The notes below the pieces were generated by a model, which made no database searches, was not told the DNA's origin, and was given only the letters and a program-made list of their open reading frames with translations. A DNA stretch of 36,190 nt. Source: Hemicentrotus pulcherrimus. Its lineage: Eukaryota > Echinodermata > Echinoidea > Camarodonta > Strongylocentrotidae. A program made the position numbers and the translations under genes. Location: contig BEXV01001722.1 in the NCBI GenBank assembly GCA_003118195.1, forward strand, positions 16,883 through 53,072. Direction: 5' to 3'. Shown here in pieces: positions 1 through 10,919 of the stretch (the first letter of the stretch is position 1; each line of letters starts with the position of its first letter).

Positions 1-147
1 GGAGCTGAGTTAGTAAAAGAGTATCGTCGTACTTTCAAACTTTATTCAAGCTAGATTACATTTTTCATATTACTAGTATTTATGGTCCTGAATTGCTGAG
101 TGGGTCAAGGTAAAGGTGTATATATTTCATTTCCAATTTGATCTCAC

Positions 148-376
148 CATTCAAATCAGAAGTCGGAACTTCATCTTCGCCGACGAACAGCGGGAATATC
201 TTCTTGCAGAGCTGGGCGTACGAGAGTGAGGACCATTCTTGCAGAGAGCTCGCCGAGAGCTCCGGGATAACTTCGGGTATGAGAAGCCCTCCGTCTGGTA
301 AATAGCCCGGAGAGAATATCGCTTCTTCGAACGAAAATTTGCCAAATTCGTCTGATCTTGTGCCGACGTACTTCAT
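148..376 (-). CDS. THNSL2: Threonine synthase-like 2, first coding exon (partial gene)
   Basis: This exon encodes 76 residues plus one base and begins at the ATG at 376-374. The product starts MKYVGTR and contains SFEEAIFSPGYLPDGGLLIPE (written here as two parts: SFEEAIFSPGY and LPDGGLLIPE), the hallmark of the N-terminal domain of threonine synthases and THNSL proteins. It continues through a LQEWSSLSYAQLCKKIFPLF segment typical of that domain. The open frame runs on to position 80, but the sequence GAATG|GTGAGA gives a strong splice donor at 147-146, right after the DLN motif where homologs continue with a different sequence. I therefore end the exon at 148. The PLP-binding lysine domain must lie in exons left of the window. 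Family knowledge: THNSL2 is a PLP-dependent lyase acting on O-phosphohomoserine in animals, which lack true threonine synthesis. Identification is firm; the exon end is inferred. Confidence 0.85.
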
Positions 377-629
377 CTTGAAGCTGCAGCAGTAGTACTA
401 TTGGGCATGAAGTAGCTGTGAACTATTTTTTGCGATGCCTGATGACAGGTAATCTGGTAATGATAGCACGAAAATGTCACTCACTGACAACAGGCAGTGT
501 CTTTGAACCTGGCCAATATACCCAGTACAGTAGTACAGGCCCAACATTATACAGTACATACAACAACTCTGGCGCTGGCCTGAAAATGAGCGCTAGTCTG
601 AAAATCAGACTCCAGTCTAAAATTGTTTT
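377..629. other. Upstream flank of THNSL2
   Basis: This stretch precedes the THNSL2 start on the minus strand and should hold its 5' UTR and promoter. I see no clear TATA box or CpG cluster. Open frames here run into the CT repeat and are not credible genes. Confidence 0.4.
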
Positions 630-639
630 CTCTCCATAT

Positions 640-727
<88 letters not shown>

Positions 728-765
728 CCTCCCTCCCTCCCTCCTTCCCTCTCTCTCTCTTCCCC
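630..765. repeat. CT microsatellite grading into CCCT
   Basis: Long uninterrupted CT runs broken by CTTT, then CCCT/CCTT units near 725-750. The long Ser/Leu/Phe and Glu/Arg open frames on the two strands are artefacts of this repeat. Confidence 0.95.
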
Positions 766-2272
766 TTTCGCTCTGTTATTCACACGGACTGACCCCCCTC
801 CCTTATTTCCATTTCTTTGTGGGTGTATGTGTGTGTGGGCAAGTGGGTCCTTTTTTTAATAGTTTGTTTGACTCAGAAATATTTTCGTACTAAATTCAAG
901 AATGACATTTAAAAGAAAAGAAAATTTCGTTTTCAATGACACATTGTTTAATCATAACATACATGTAAGTGATGAAATGGTATTCGATTGAAAAATCGAC
1001 ATATTGCAGAAACTAGGCCAAAATCTAATGGTGCTTGCTATACAGTATAAAATAATGCATATTTCATAAAGGTTAAAATGACAGATTCATTGTGATAAGC
1101 TGTTTTTCGACATTTACCCCCAAAGTTATTGCATGTTTGCATTAAGGTGAACTCTTCATTATACAACGGTATTTCGACAATGAATAAACAAAATAATAAA
1201 TAAAGACTTTTTAGTAAACAATAAGATATAATACGTTATAAGAACAATAAATTGTAAGTACTATTAATGCACCAACTGTTAATAAATTATTGAAATATAA
1301 TTTGGTAGAATAATAACGTACGGCCTTATATTGACTACCAGTTTGAATTTTTTTAAAGGGTAAGAATATAATTATAATGATCAAAAGCGCTATAATACTC
1401 GTCTTAAAATAAAATATGTTTTAACAATGATAATTGTACACTCCTTAACATTTCATAAACTAGGTAAAATAGTGTTATACATATCTAAATACCAGTTTAG
1501 TGGCTTAGCCAGAATTTGTTTCAGTAAGTAATAAGGACTGCACCGGCATGAAGAGTATCTCAGTCTTTCTTGTCGGGGGAGGGAAGGGGGGGGCACAGGG
1601 ATTACAAAAAATTGTTTATGGTGAAGCGTTTTACGCTGGTATTTTGTCAGAGGAAATTTGTGTGTGTCCCTCCTTTATTAAATCCTGAATGACGGATCAT
1701 TTTTCTTACGCATAACGAAAATGAAGTGTTTCTATATTAAATCATCACAAAATATAATCTATATCTTTAGGACTATTTTTTTATAATGGGGACACATGTA
1801 ATTTTAGGGTGGGGGCATGAGCCCCTAGGTGACACTACCCTTGGCTACGCCGCTGATATCATGCTATTCATTGATGAGGAGTTTCCTATTGATAAATTAC
1901 TATGCATTCACAGAAATTACGGTGCCATGTTTTTACATGTATACCTGTAATCCCATCATTACGAGCTTTACATGAATAGGTCAAAAATGAGAGCCCAAAT
2001 TGCGAAAGTGAATCAAGCCAAGAATGTTATTTTTTTCTCACGAAATTTTAATGATGCAGAAAATTATGTAATAATCTGTGAATTAGGCCTTCCTTAAAAA
2101 TCGATTTAGTATTATATAACTGCGGTGATATCTTTAAAAAAAAGTGAATATTAACCTGGATCAAATAAAGTAATGACGACGATATTAAGAAGGACAAACA
2201 AAATAACAATAAAAACAAACAAACGAAAACGAAAAAAATTCATGGGACTCTCTGGTCCACACCCTCTCTTAT
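766..2272. other. AT-rich intergenic DNA, no gene seen
   Basis: No open frame with recognisable protein content. A G-rich tract lies near 1575-1600, and a GGCTACGCCGCTGA word near 1843-1856 resembles dispersed-repeat sequence. Nothing else is supportable. Confidence 0.5.
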
Positions 2273-2771
2273 GGTATTACAAAGTTTTGGGAAATTTTGA
2301 AAATTGTGTAGATAGTGAATCTTTACAATTTTGATATATTTGGATGCCCCTGTGGATGTATTATAAGCACTAAAAAATGAACTCCTAAAACACTTCTGTT
2401 TTCGAGAAAAATTGAATATAAAAATTTATCGGTACTCCCGATAAATTTTGATAAATTTCAAATAGCGCCTACGGTCGTACAATGGTAGCTGCGACCATGA
2501 AAATCTCAGAATATGTAGTTGTGATATATAGTTTCCAAACGGGAATAGCTAGTCGGTCGATTCTAGTCAAGAAACATGGTTTCATAGCTAAATTGATATC
2601 TTGACCTTGAGAGGGAGCTATACAACATAAAGAGTTTATTATTTATAATTTCATAACTTTAGACTCGATTTTAACCGGGACAACGATGAATGAATATTGT
2701 AGGAACGCATATGCTTCCAATATGTCAATTTGAACCAAAATCATGACCCCTTACCAAAACTTTGTAATACC
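2273..2771. mobile_element. MITE family A, copy 1 (499 bp)
   Basis: The ends form a perfect inverted repeat: GGTATTACAAAGTTTTGG on the left and its exact complement on the right. A second copy in the same orientation lies at 31065-31579 and is similar over its whole length. There is no coding capacity, so this is a non-autonomous DNA transposon. A clear target-site duplication is not visible around this copy. Confidence 0.85.
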
Positions 2772-2964
2772 TTTCAGTTTGCCTCTTTCCTCACATTTTC
2801 CCGGTACATTTGAGAGGTTTTCAATTTTATGGTTACAAATTTGCGGTTATATTCATTGTATATAACTTTTTTCTTTTTTGAACAGTTAACAAGAGCTTTT
2901 TCTCAACGAAAAGCTGAATGCCATGTTATACTAAAAACATTTTATATATACATTAAGATTTCGT

Positions 2965-3780
2965 TTATGGTTGAACGCAAGGTTGAACGCCTATAGTAGG
3001 AGGTTCGACGGGTGTTGTGTTACTTTGCCGTTCTTCGTCTGAATCGTCATCCTCGACATCATCGCGGCTATCGTTCACGTCGCTTCTCTGATGGCTGTGG
3101 GCACTATCGTCGCCATCGTTTCTGCTCTGCCTGCTGGTAGAGTGGTCGTCATCGTCACTAACATCGTTTGCATTTCTTCTGTACCTACTGTCGGAGCTGT
3201 TGTCGTCATCATTGCTGGCGCTTCTTATCTGTCTGCTGTCAGAATCATCGTCCTCGTCGTCGCTGAGATCATCAGCTTGTCTCCTCAGTCTGCTGTTGCT
3301 ATCGCTTCCAGATTTTCCAGAATGACTACTGTCATCGTGGGCTCGTTTCTTTCGACTATCGTCGTCGCTTTCATCGCTCATCTCTCGACTACGCCTACTG
3401 TCCGAGTCGCTCTCGTCGCTGCTCTCCATCGAGTGACTGGCGGTAATATCGCTCCTTTCGTTCTCATCACTCGAATCGACGTCATTGCCGTCGGGAAATG
3501 GTGGGTGGTCATTCTCGTCGTGGTCGCTATGACTTTGGATGGCGACATCGAAGTCGGGTACGGCCCTTGCTGTGCCGGTGATCGCCACGTCCGGAACGAC
3601 CTCACGTTTGCCCTTGTCCAGCCAAAGTCGACTGGGATTAAGAACTTCATTCGATTTTCCGCCGTCATCTCTGCTGTCTGACCGAGAAGCACTTTCAGCA
3701 TGGTTGACGATCGAACGAGCTGATACGACAGCCAGCACGAGACACAATACAATGGAGAATGGTGTGGCCCTGGAACCCAT
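2965..3780 (-). CDS. Secreted acidic Ser/Asp-rich protein with repeated SRxxR processing sites
   Basis: A 271-residue product. The frame is open to an upstream ATG at 3849, but I choose the ATG at 3780: it has a strong ACCATGG context and starts a clear signal peptide (residues 1-21, hydrophobic FSIVLCLVLAVVSA). Residues 22-120 are polar and hold a dibasic KGKR at 56-59. Residues 121-251 are dominated by Ser and Asp/Glu and broken by six SRxxR sites, with the first Arg at 129, 143, 164, 183, 199 and 217; three of these (RKKR, RLRR, RYRR) fit the furin consensus RxK/RR. Possible N-glycosylation sites are N194, N236 and N254. The tail is Pro-rich with one Cys (268). The composition resembles biomineralisation phosphoproteins or acidic propeptides, but I recognise no specific family. 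Regular spacing with drifting sequence argues for an expanded repeat under selection. The coding stretch is GC-richer than its flanks, which supports a real gene. The function is unknown. Confidence 0.75.
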   Translation of the reverse strand: MGSRATPFSIVLCLVLAVVSARSIVNHAESASRSDSRDDGGKSNEVLNPSRLWLDKGKREVVPDVAITGTARAVPDFDVAIQSHSDHDENDHPPFPDGNDVDSSDENERSDITASHSMESSDESDSDSRRSREMSDESDDDSRKKRAHDDSSHSGKSGSDSNSRLRRQADDLSDDEDDDSDSRQIRSASNDDDNSSDSRYRRNANDVSDDDDHSTSRQSRNDGDDSAHSHQRSDVNDSRDDVEDDDSDEERQSNTTPVEPPTIGVQPCVQP

Positions 3781-3838
3781 GGTAGATGCAGTGCCTGGAA
3801 ATAACAACAATGGAAAGGTATATTGAGGATGTTTAGGC

Positions 3839-3846
3839 CTATATAG
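3839..3846 (-). promoter_or_regulatory. Candidate TATA box of the acidic-protein gene
   Basis: CTATATAG lies about 60 bp upstream of the chosen ATG, so a start site about 30 bp downstream would leave a 5' UTR of about 35 nt. A competing reading is that the TTATTTCCAG at 3804-3795 is a splice acceptor for a 5' UTR intron. The two cannot be separated from sequence alone. Confidence 0.4.
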
Positions 3847-3929
3847 CATGGTAATGATTGTGGTTGCCCCGGTGGTTGCTCAGCGGCAGAGCAATATTTT
3901 CGTAACTTTGGTAACTCGAAGAAAGTAGA

Positions 3930-3994
3930 GGTGGCGATGGTGGTGGTGGTGGCGGTGGTGGTGGTGGCGGTGGTGGTGGTGGTGGTAGTAGTAT
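3930..3994. repeat. GGT/GGC trinucleotide microsatellite
   Basis: Tandem GGT units with scattered GGC, upstream of the acidic-protein gene. Confidence 0.9.
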
Positions 3995-4059
3995 TCAGTG
4001 GTATAAGGAGCTAAAATGTTTGGGGGCATTTTCGATCAGGTAGAGCGAAGCAAGTGGAA

Positions 4060-4400
4060 CTTAAATTGGCGTGGGCTCCAGGGGCAAGGGCTCTGCGGGG
4101 GTCATGAAGCTCAGGTGTTTTAGGCATTTATTTACGGTCAAATAAGAAGTCAGGGGGCGGAGCCCCCGGAGGCTTAAGGCTTTTTGGCATATTTAATTAC
4201 GTTCACATCACTCAGATGAGCATATTTTAATACCTTATTTGTGACACTGGCAGGTCACCAATTGGAGTGGGTCCAGAGGCGGAGCCCCCATTAGCCCAGA
4301 GGTTTAAGGCATTAAATTACGATCAGATGAGCATCCAGGGGGCTGCCTTAGGAGCCTTGGTGGGGTCCAAGAGGTGAACCCCGGAAGCTCAGGTAAAAAT
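4060..4400. repeat. Degenerate tandem repeat around GGCGGAGCCCCC
   Basis: About three diverged units of roughly 110 bp. The recurring words are GGCGGAGCCCCC, GAGGCTTAAGGC / GAGGTTTAAGGC, AATTACG and CAGATGAGCAT, in the same order at about 4155-4220 and 4270-4335, with weaker traces before and after. Confidence 0.6.
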
Positions 4401-4502
4401 CATGCCATTTCAGCAACATTTGTAAATCACTGGTGTTGAATTAGAAATAAACCACGTTTGAATTTTATTTGGGGGTCAATTGCCCCCAAAGCACCCCCAT
4501 CA

Positions 4503-4605
4503 GTACGCTAGTGGTAGTATTGGTAGTGGTGGTGGTGGTATTAATAGTAGTAGCAGCAGCGATAGCAGCAGCAGCAGCAGTAGCAGTATAGTAGTAGTAG
4601 TATAG
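4503..4605. repeat. GTA/GTG/GCA trinucleotide microsatellite
   Basis: Compound repeat that passes from GTGGTA to AGCAGC to GTAGTA units. Confidence 0.9.
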
Positions 4606-5136
4606 TACAAGAGCGAATTTAATTGTTTGTCATGTATACAAAAAAAAATTAAAATACATAAATTGTCAGTCTAGGATATTCTTAAGAACTATTGTACAAG
4701 TATAATAGTGAACAAAACCGAAGACGGTCAAGGCGCAGCCGGGCCGGTTTTTCCAGCATCCTAACCGCCAATCATAATACCTTCTAATTTTCTTATATAA
4801 AACAAGCTAATTTTTTCTTACAAACTTTATGGTTATCTCATGGTAATGTTTTTGTCCTAATTTTGATGTCTTTTTCATTAATTATCCCCCACTTCGTACA
4901 ATAATAAAAATCCGCTACTATTTATTAAACAATTTGGATATCAGCAATTAATCATATGGATTAACCCTAAAACAACCATATTTTCTTTTAGTATGAAAGG
5001 GTATGAAAATTATATTGTAGTACATTTGTTTTTGCATAGACCACTGAATATTCAAGACCAATATACAGCATTGAACTTGGGGAATCCCCGACAATCACTG
5101 CGTCAAGAATGCATGCGGCGTTACGCGATGCATGAA

Positions 5137-5205
5137 CTAAAAACTGTCAACTTGGACCAAATAGATCTGCTCTCGCTCCGCGGCCGCACCTGGTGATGAG
5201 GCCAT
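5137..5205 (-). CDS. Possible short first exon or uORF (22 codons)
   Basis: Minus-strand ATG in an AAGATGG context followed by MASSPGAAAEREQIYLVQ and then a stop. The stretch is GC-rich, with a GCGGCCGC site inside AT-rich surroundings, as in a promoter or first exon. A CAA|GTTGAC near the end is only a weak donor. It lies upstream of the acidic-protein gene on the same strand, so it could be a first exon or 5' UTR exon. No homology is recognised, and it may not be a gene. Confidence 0.2.
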   Translation of the reverse strand: MASSPGAAAEREQIYLVQVDSF

Positions 5206-7362
5206 CTTTCTTGACGACCAAAACCTATACCAGAGGTTTTCCTGACATAGCAACAATTTAAAAGCCCAGGGAGGTCCCCGGTTTGACACAGAATCATGTA
5301 CATGTTATTTCCTTAGTGACGACTGACGAGGCTTGGTTGGCACTGCAAAAGGAGCTTTTTAGGGGGGGGGGGCTTTAAAAAAAATGCTCAAACAAAAATC
5401 TATTTTCAAAAAAACCGTCTGTCGGACCCAGAAGGGCATTAACTCGTATCATTTTTCACAGATCTAACTCTAACATTCTCCTCCAAACAGACGAAATATG
5501 TTTTTAGAGATTTTTTTTTCAGCCCGTAGTTGATTACTATCTTGGTTAAAACCTGCCCCACAATATGCACTAAAAACAAAGTTTATCTCTATTAATATGA
5601 GGGAAGAACAAAACCACACTTCCGTAAAGCGGACGACGGTCTGAACCTCGGGACTGTCCCTTTATTTGCATTTTCAATCAATCACAAGTCACTTGATTTA
5701 AGATTTATCTCATTGAACAACGGACGACTGATTAGCTGCCAATAATTTCTCACATTCACTTTTGCTATTACAAAAACAAAATAAACGCAGATATTTGTAT
5801 TAAATATGTCGCTAAATCTCAAAGTAACAATGATTAGGGATCCCAAAAGAAGAACAATCTATTATAGGGGTAAACAAATTTGTCCAGCCGGGCAGATATC
5901 CACGACCCATGTTGTCCCCCTTTTACTTTCAAAGGTACATACAAATAATTACCTTATTTCCCAACTTCTGATCTAATACATTACAACGACACGTTGAATA
6001 AGACTGTGATTTAGGCCCGGATTTGTAGATAAGAAGTTTACAAGTTCGAAAGCTTAGATTGCAGATCGTATGATGAAATTAATTTCGATAAGGTTATTGG
6101 GGCAGTCGGAAAAACATGAAAATCTGTGTAAATTACAATAGAGTGGTGTATTTCCAATAAATGACAACGTGCTTGTGATGTAGCCCTCCTGCATTGTGTG
6201 TAAATTTAATATGCGCATGCACTCAATAGGCTACGTGCATCTCATTTCTACTTTTATTGTCATGTATATTCGGATAATTGTTTGAGAGTAATTTACTCAA
6301 TTATGTTATTATTTCTCAAGGGAAAAAAATCCGTCAGTGGGTAAACGTAATTTCAAAAATGAATCTAAACCAATAAACAAATTAAATCAAATTAGTGACC
6401 ATCCCTTTAAAGAGTAATTCGTTGAGCATACAGTGCCTACATAATTTTATAACACATTTACAAAATACATTTGGTAAGGAAAACATTAAAGCACCTGCTA
6501 AATGTGTGTGAACATTGTTTTGAAATAAGATAGCTTTTTTTCAATCCATGAATAGTGCACGTGCTTTTAACTACATTAGATCAACGATATAAAAACATTG
6601 TCAATGTTATATCCCTTACCTTTGCCTGTAACAAAATACGGATTGACGCTATAGATGAAAGACAATTCGAGCTAGATCACTCCTGACTGTTTATGTTGGC
6701 GGCAGCTGAAGTGATTAATTGACGGTGAAATTCAATGATGATTATCACTTTCAATCACGTTACTTATACTTCTGTTTCGACGTAATATGATCACCGTGTG
6801 TAGGGAGATTAAGAAGATTAACGGGTAGATTAAAAATGGATTAGTGGTTCAAATCTACAGTAGCTACCGCGGAATCATTAACCTGTACAGTGATACTATA
6901 GTTACAATTCGATGGGAGGGGTTATGGTAATAGAACGCACGACCTATATTGTAACTGTGCCATGAATGTTGTGGAAACAATTTTTAAAAGATTCAAGGTA
7001 AATATTTTGTTGTAAATGAGGCATTTTTCTTCAAGTATCGACATAATGATTTTTCAATGAAAATGCAACACGGAGGCAACCAATATTTTATGCAAAATTA
7101 ATGTTCAATGTATATACTTATTTCTTATACATGCACTGTTTTTTACATTTACAATTTCCAGGTATGAGTAATTTATTGTTGTGCAATCTGTTTTGAGGTG
7201 TGTTAGCGACTAGGGGGGATTATGTGGAATGGTGAAAAGTGAAAATGATATCTGAATTTTCCTGCGAAAAATTGCTCAGCGAAATGTGTCAAAAAATACT
7301 ATAGGAAAAACCGGAACTAGAACTTCCCCTTCTCCCTTTAGGTGAGCTTGCTTATCTCCACC
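5206..7362. other. Intergenic DNA, no gene seen
   Basis: No convincing open frame or splice-framed coding. A half copy of the short palindrome family lies at 5424-5460 and is listed separately. Poly-G occurs near 5362-5371. Confidence 0.5.
5424..5460. repeat. Half copy of the short palindrome family
   Basis: CCCAGAAGGGCATTAACTC followed by GTATCATTTTTCACA matches one arm and the loop of the palindromes at 23571, 30983 and 33775. The second arm is missing. Confidence 0.5.
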
Positions 7363-7625
7363 TGCTCCCTCGCTCCCTCTCTCTCTCCCTCTCCCTTTTT
7401 TGTGTCTGTCTGGCTGTCTCTTCTTCTCTCTCCCTCTTTGTGTCTGTCTGTCTCTCTGTTTCTACCCCCACTCTTTCTTTCTGTCTCTCTCTCTTTCTAC
7501 ACCTGTCTCTGTCTGTCTGTATGTCTCTCACTCACTCTTTCTGTCTGGATATCTCTGTCTCTTCCTCTCATTCTGTATCTTTCTCCCCTCTCTCTGTCTA
7601 TCTTTTTTCTCTAGCTCTCTCTTCA
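7363..7625. repeat. CT/GTCT-rich low-complexity tract
   Basis: Interrupted CTCT, GTCTGTCT and CCCT units. Three overlapping Ser/Leu/Phe-rich frames here are repeat artefacts. Confidence 0.9.
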
Positions 7626-9046
7626 TTTCTTCTTTCCCCACTCGCCTACTTATGGGGCTTATGCTGGCTATTTTCCAGGAGTGATGTTATCTTTCGGGGA
7701 TGATATAGGGGGTGGTATGGTAGTAACAGGCGCGGGTCTAGGGCGTAAAAGAGGCTGGGGCTCATTTCCCGAAATCTGCTTTTAAAACTCAACTTAAAGG
7801 GGAGGGGCAAATTCTTGAGCTTATGTACTAAAGGTATAGCGCTTGGGTTTCAAAATCAGCGAGGGAGCATGGATCAGTTGCTCCCCCCTCCTCGATCCCC
7901 AATTAAGGGAAGAAATCTGTCAGTGGGTAGTTATCTGTTGTAGTACAATTATAAATGAAATATAATGCAGAAGTATTTGATCATACCTGAATTCATTATT
8001 CACCGATTTAAGGGTGATTTTCTTTTAGATGTGAGAGACTTGTTTTATCGTTATCAATACAATATTATTGTGAACAATTTATGAAAACTTGCGTACATAA
8101 AGTGCCCCAAAAATTAAATAAAACCATTATCTAATAAAGAAGTGCCGAATACCCGTTTCCCCATTTAAGGAGTTCCTACACGTGGACGGTACTTCCTTTC
8201 TGCGAAATCATTGTAGGCAAATTTTGCGTAGCTTTTTTTTTTTAAACCACAGAAGAGAAAACGAGAACACCAACCGCCAGTGAATTTGATTCCGATGGAT
8301 TCGTTGGACTTGATCGTTGAATGCAATTCGTTGAAAGAAAGTTTAGCTCATTAGTCCGATTTGATGTGGAAAAATAAGTCGTAGATGTACTACTTCCTTA
8401 CATGAAATTCACAATTGGTAATCTTCCTACAGCTGTTCGTGATAAGCTGCATTGCCCTTTGAAGATCAACAGAAGAAATGATTAGTAATATTTTTGTACA
8501 CGATAGTTATCCGCCCCAAGTCACAATCCAATCCAATTTGAGATTCGTATAGCTGTATTCGGTTGAAAATATGTTCATCATTATTTTTTACAATATATAT
8601 ATCCAATTCGTGTACATGTGCAATTCAGTTGGGAAACTGCCATTCATGAAAGATGCAATAAAATACCATTTATCTATTATCTATTTATATAGTAATATAA
8701 AATTTCAAACATAATTCACAGATCCTATTATTGGTCTCGATTTATTTCAAGCTTTTGTCATTCTGATTTTTCTGCTTTCGTACAAACGAACTGAGTGTTA
8801 AATTGTCCTTAACACATTGCTTACAGGAACTGGGTGGCTCCTGTATTAAAGCCTATTGGAATAAAAGAATTCAGTAGCAAGAGGGTTAAAAGGGGATGTC
8901 CACCGTTATGTATTGATCTGGACTGTGACAAGTTTAAATCATTCTGTATATAAAAGCTTTTTGGCAGAGTTTTTGCAGATATTGTGCTGAATGTATAATT
9001 CTCCCTAATCTTTATCCTTTTATTATGACACTAATAAAATGGAAGA
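7626..9046. other. Intergenic DNA, no gene seen
   Basis: No recognisable coding, RNA or repeat structure beyond short AT runs. Confidence 0.5.
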
Positions 9047-9118
9047 GGAGACGTAAGGGAGAGAGTACGAGAAAGAGAAAGCAAGAGATTATAAGAGAGA
9101 GGGAGGGAGGGGGAAACA

Positions 9119-9165
<47 letters not shown>
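9047..9165. repeat. GA microsatellite
   Basis: Purine-rich lead-in, then pure GA from about 9121 to 9165. Confidence 0.95.
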
Positions 9166-9167
<2 letters not shown>

Positions 9168-9863
9168 TGTAACTACAACTTTAATAAGGCTGCGACTAAT
9201 AAAAAAATACTCGGTTATTTACAAATCTGTTGTTTTTATTCATGCATAGTCATGTACATTCTTGTATATCAGCTGCTTACAACATTGATACATAACATAA
9301 AAATACATGTACATATAAATTAAAACTACCAAACATTGATTACTTAGAGTATATGTTGGTTGAAGTGTATATAAATCATATCCATATTTATGACAACCGC
9401 AATGGATGTTCCACACAAGTCAAGTAACAAAAAAAATGAATAAATCAATTGCAACTTGCAATCAATACCAACTGCATAATGTATATACACACTACTCGAA
9501 GAAAAAAATTGAGCAATGATGACAAAAAAAAACCTGCATATGATTCAGAAATGTGTAGAAAATTTGCACAAAAAATGGAAATTGCTGAACAATCTAGTAA
9601 TCTACATGTATTTTAAAATAGAAATCACATACCGGTATATAGGGCCCCAAAATGTAATGTACAATGGCACTTTATTGGGAAAGAAAGCAAAAAGCTAAAT
9701 ATAAAATGAACTATATCACATCAAAACTACTGTGGAATAAGTATGGTATAAGAGATCTTTTGAAGTGGCATTACAAATTATTTCTCTGATACAAAGTATA
9801 TAATACAACGTGAATCAAACACATATCTGGATATAGGTCAGCTCTTTAATTAATCCATAACAG
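9166..9863. other. AT-rich intergenic DNA, no gene seen
   Basis: Only short AT-rich open frames of no recognisable content. Confidence 0.5.
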
Positions 9864-10424
9864 TTAAAGGGAAAGTTGAGTTCTGTTTTCAGACCGCAAA
9901 TGCCTTCAAAGTGCATGGTTATTGCTCTTATTGTTATCTATGACATTTATAGTGCCCTTTTAGAACCTAAAATTGCTATAAAGGTAATTTTAGACCCCAA
10001 AATGTGTGAAATTTAACCAATACGATCATACCTATCCAGCTCCACTTAAAAAAAAACACTGTGCCTGTTAATTAATTATTTAATTAAAAATAACAATACA
10101 TGAGCCTGCTAATTGTGGGTAATATAAGCAACACCAAAATGCCAACAAAAAAAGCCAACATCGGCATTGGCTGAGATACGATGTAGAAGGCATTATTTCC
10201 TTTTTCAACGGTTTTTTCAAATTTTTCAAGGTATCTAATATTTGTGGTGGTACACAAGTATTAAAAATCGTTATATTTCAGCCGTCTCTGAACCGATTTT
10301 GATCGAACAAAGATGATTTTGTCATTTAAATATTATATTCTTTCAAATTTGACACCCAGTTTTTCATTATCTCACACAAAAATTGTTTTGGGTAGCGCCC
10401 TCTGCAACAGAACTATCCCTTTAA
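9864..10424. mobile_element. MITE family E with TTAA ends (561 bp)
   Basis: The left end reads TTAAAGGGAAAGTT. The right end, complemented, reads TTAAAGGGATAGTTCTG. TTAA at both boundaries suggests insertion into TTAA, as piggyBac-type transposases do. The interior is noncoding. Confidence 0.7.
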
Positions 10425-10747
10425 GAGATTTCTAAAGGTCTAAATGAATCAGCTTTTCTTCCTCAAATTGGTATCAATAATTTGTGTTTTCTAATCTGTC
10501 ATAAATTACAAAAGGTGTATCAAATGAAGCGGCATGAATGATAATTAGGTAAAGTAAAAAAAGAAATTGCCACTTTGAAAAAGGAATTAATGATGAATTT
10601 TACACTGTATTGCCAATTTAGAGATTTCAGTTAAGTTATTTGTGATTAAATCACTCTTATTCATGGAAGGCACACTGTTCTACAAGATAAATGGATTTAG
10701 ATTTTTCCTGTGATTTTTGCACTTACTTCTCATGTACATTGTTTAAT

Positions 10748-10915
10748 TATCATCATCCTCATCATCATCATCATCCTCATCCTCACCACCATCATGATCA
10801 TCATAGTCGTCATCGTCGTCGTCGTCGTCATTATCATCATCATCCTCATCATTGTCGTCGTCATCATCATCATCATCATCATCATAATCCTCATCTGCAT
10901 TGTCAATATCACCAT
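10748..10915. repeat. CAT/CGT trinucleotide microsatellite
   Basis: Long TCATCA tract with TCGTCG and CCTCAT interruptions. His-, Ile- and Met-rich frames here are artefacts. Confidence 0.95.
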
Positions 10916-10919
10916 CAGC

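Noticed and set aside
80..147. Continuation of the THNSL2 frame to position 80
   Set aside because: The predicted residues after DLN do not fit the family and the consensus donor GTGAGA lies exactly there, so this is intron.
418..859. Ser/Leu/Phe-rich and Glu/Arg-rich open frames
   Set aside because: They are translations of the CT microsatellite on either strand, with no other coding signal.
3091..3681. 196-codon hydrophobic plus-strand frame
   Set aside because: It is the antisense shadow of the acidic gene. Asp/Ser codons on the minus strand read as Val/Ile/Ala on the plus strand; the minus frame has the signal peptide and start context.
3860..3900. CCCCGGTGGTTGCTCAGCGG as a tRNA or SINE head
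   Set aside because: It resembles an A-box, but no B-box or body follows before the GGT microsatellite.
7342..7703. Three overlapping Ser/Leu/Cys-rich frames
   Set aside because: Low-complexity CT/GTCT tract; all three frames stay open because of repeat composition.
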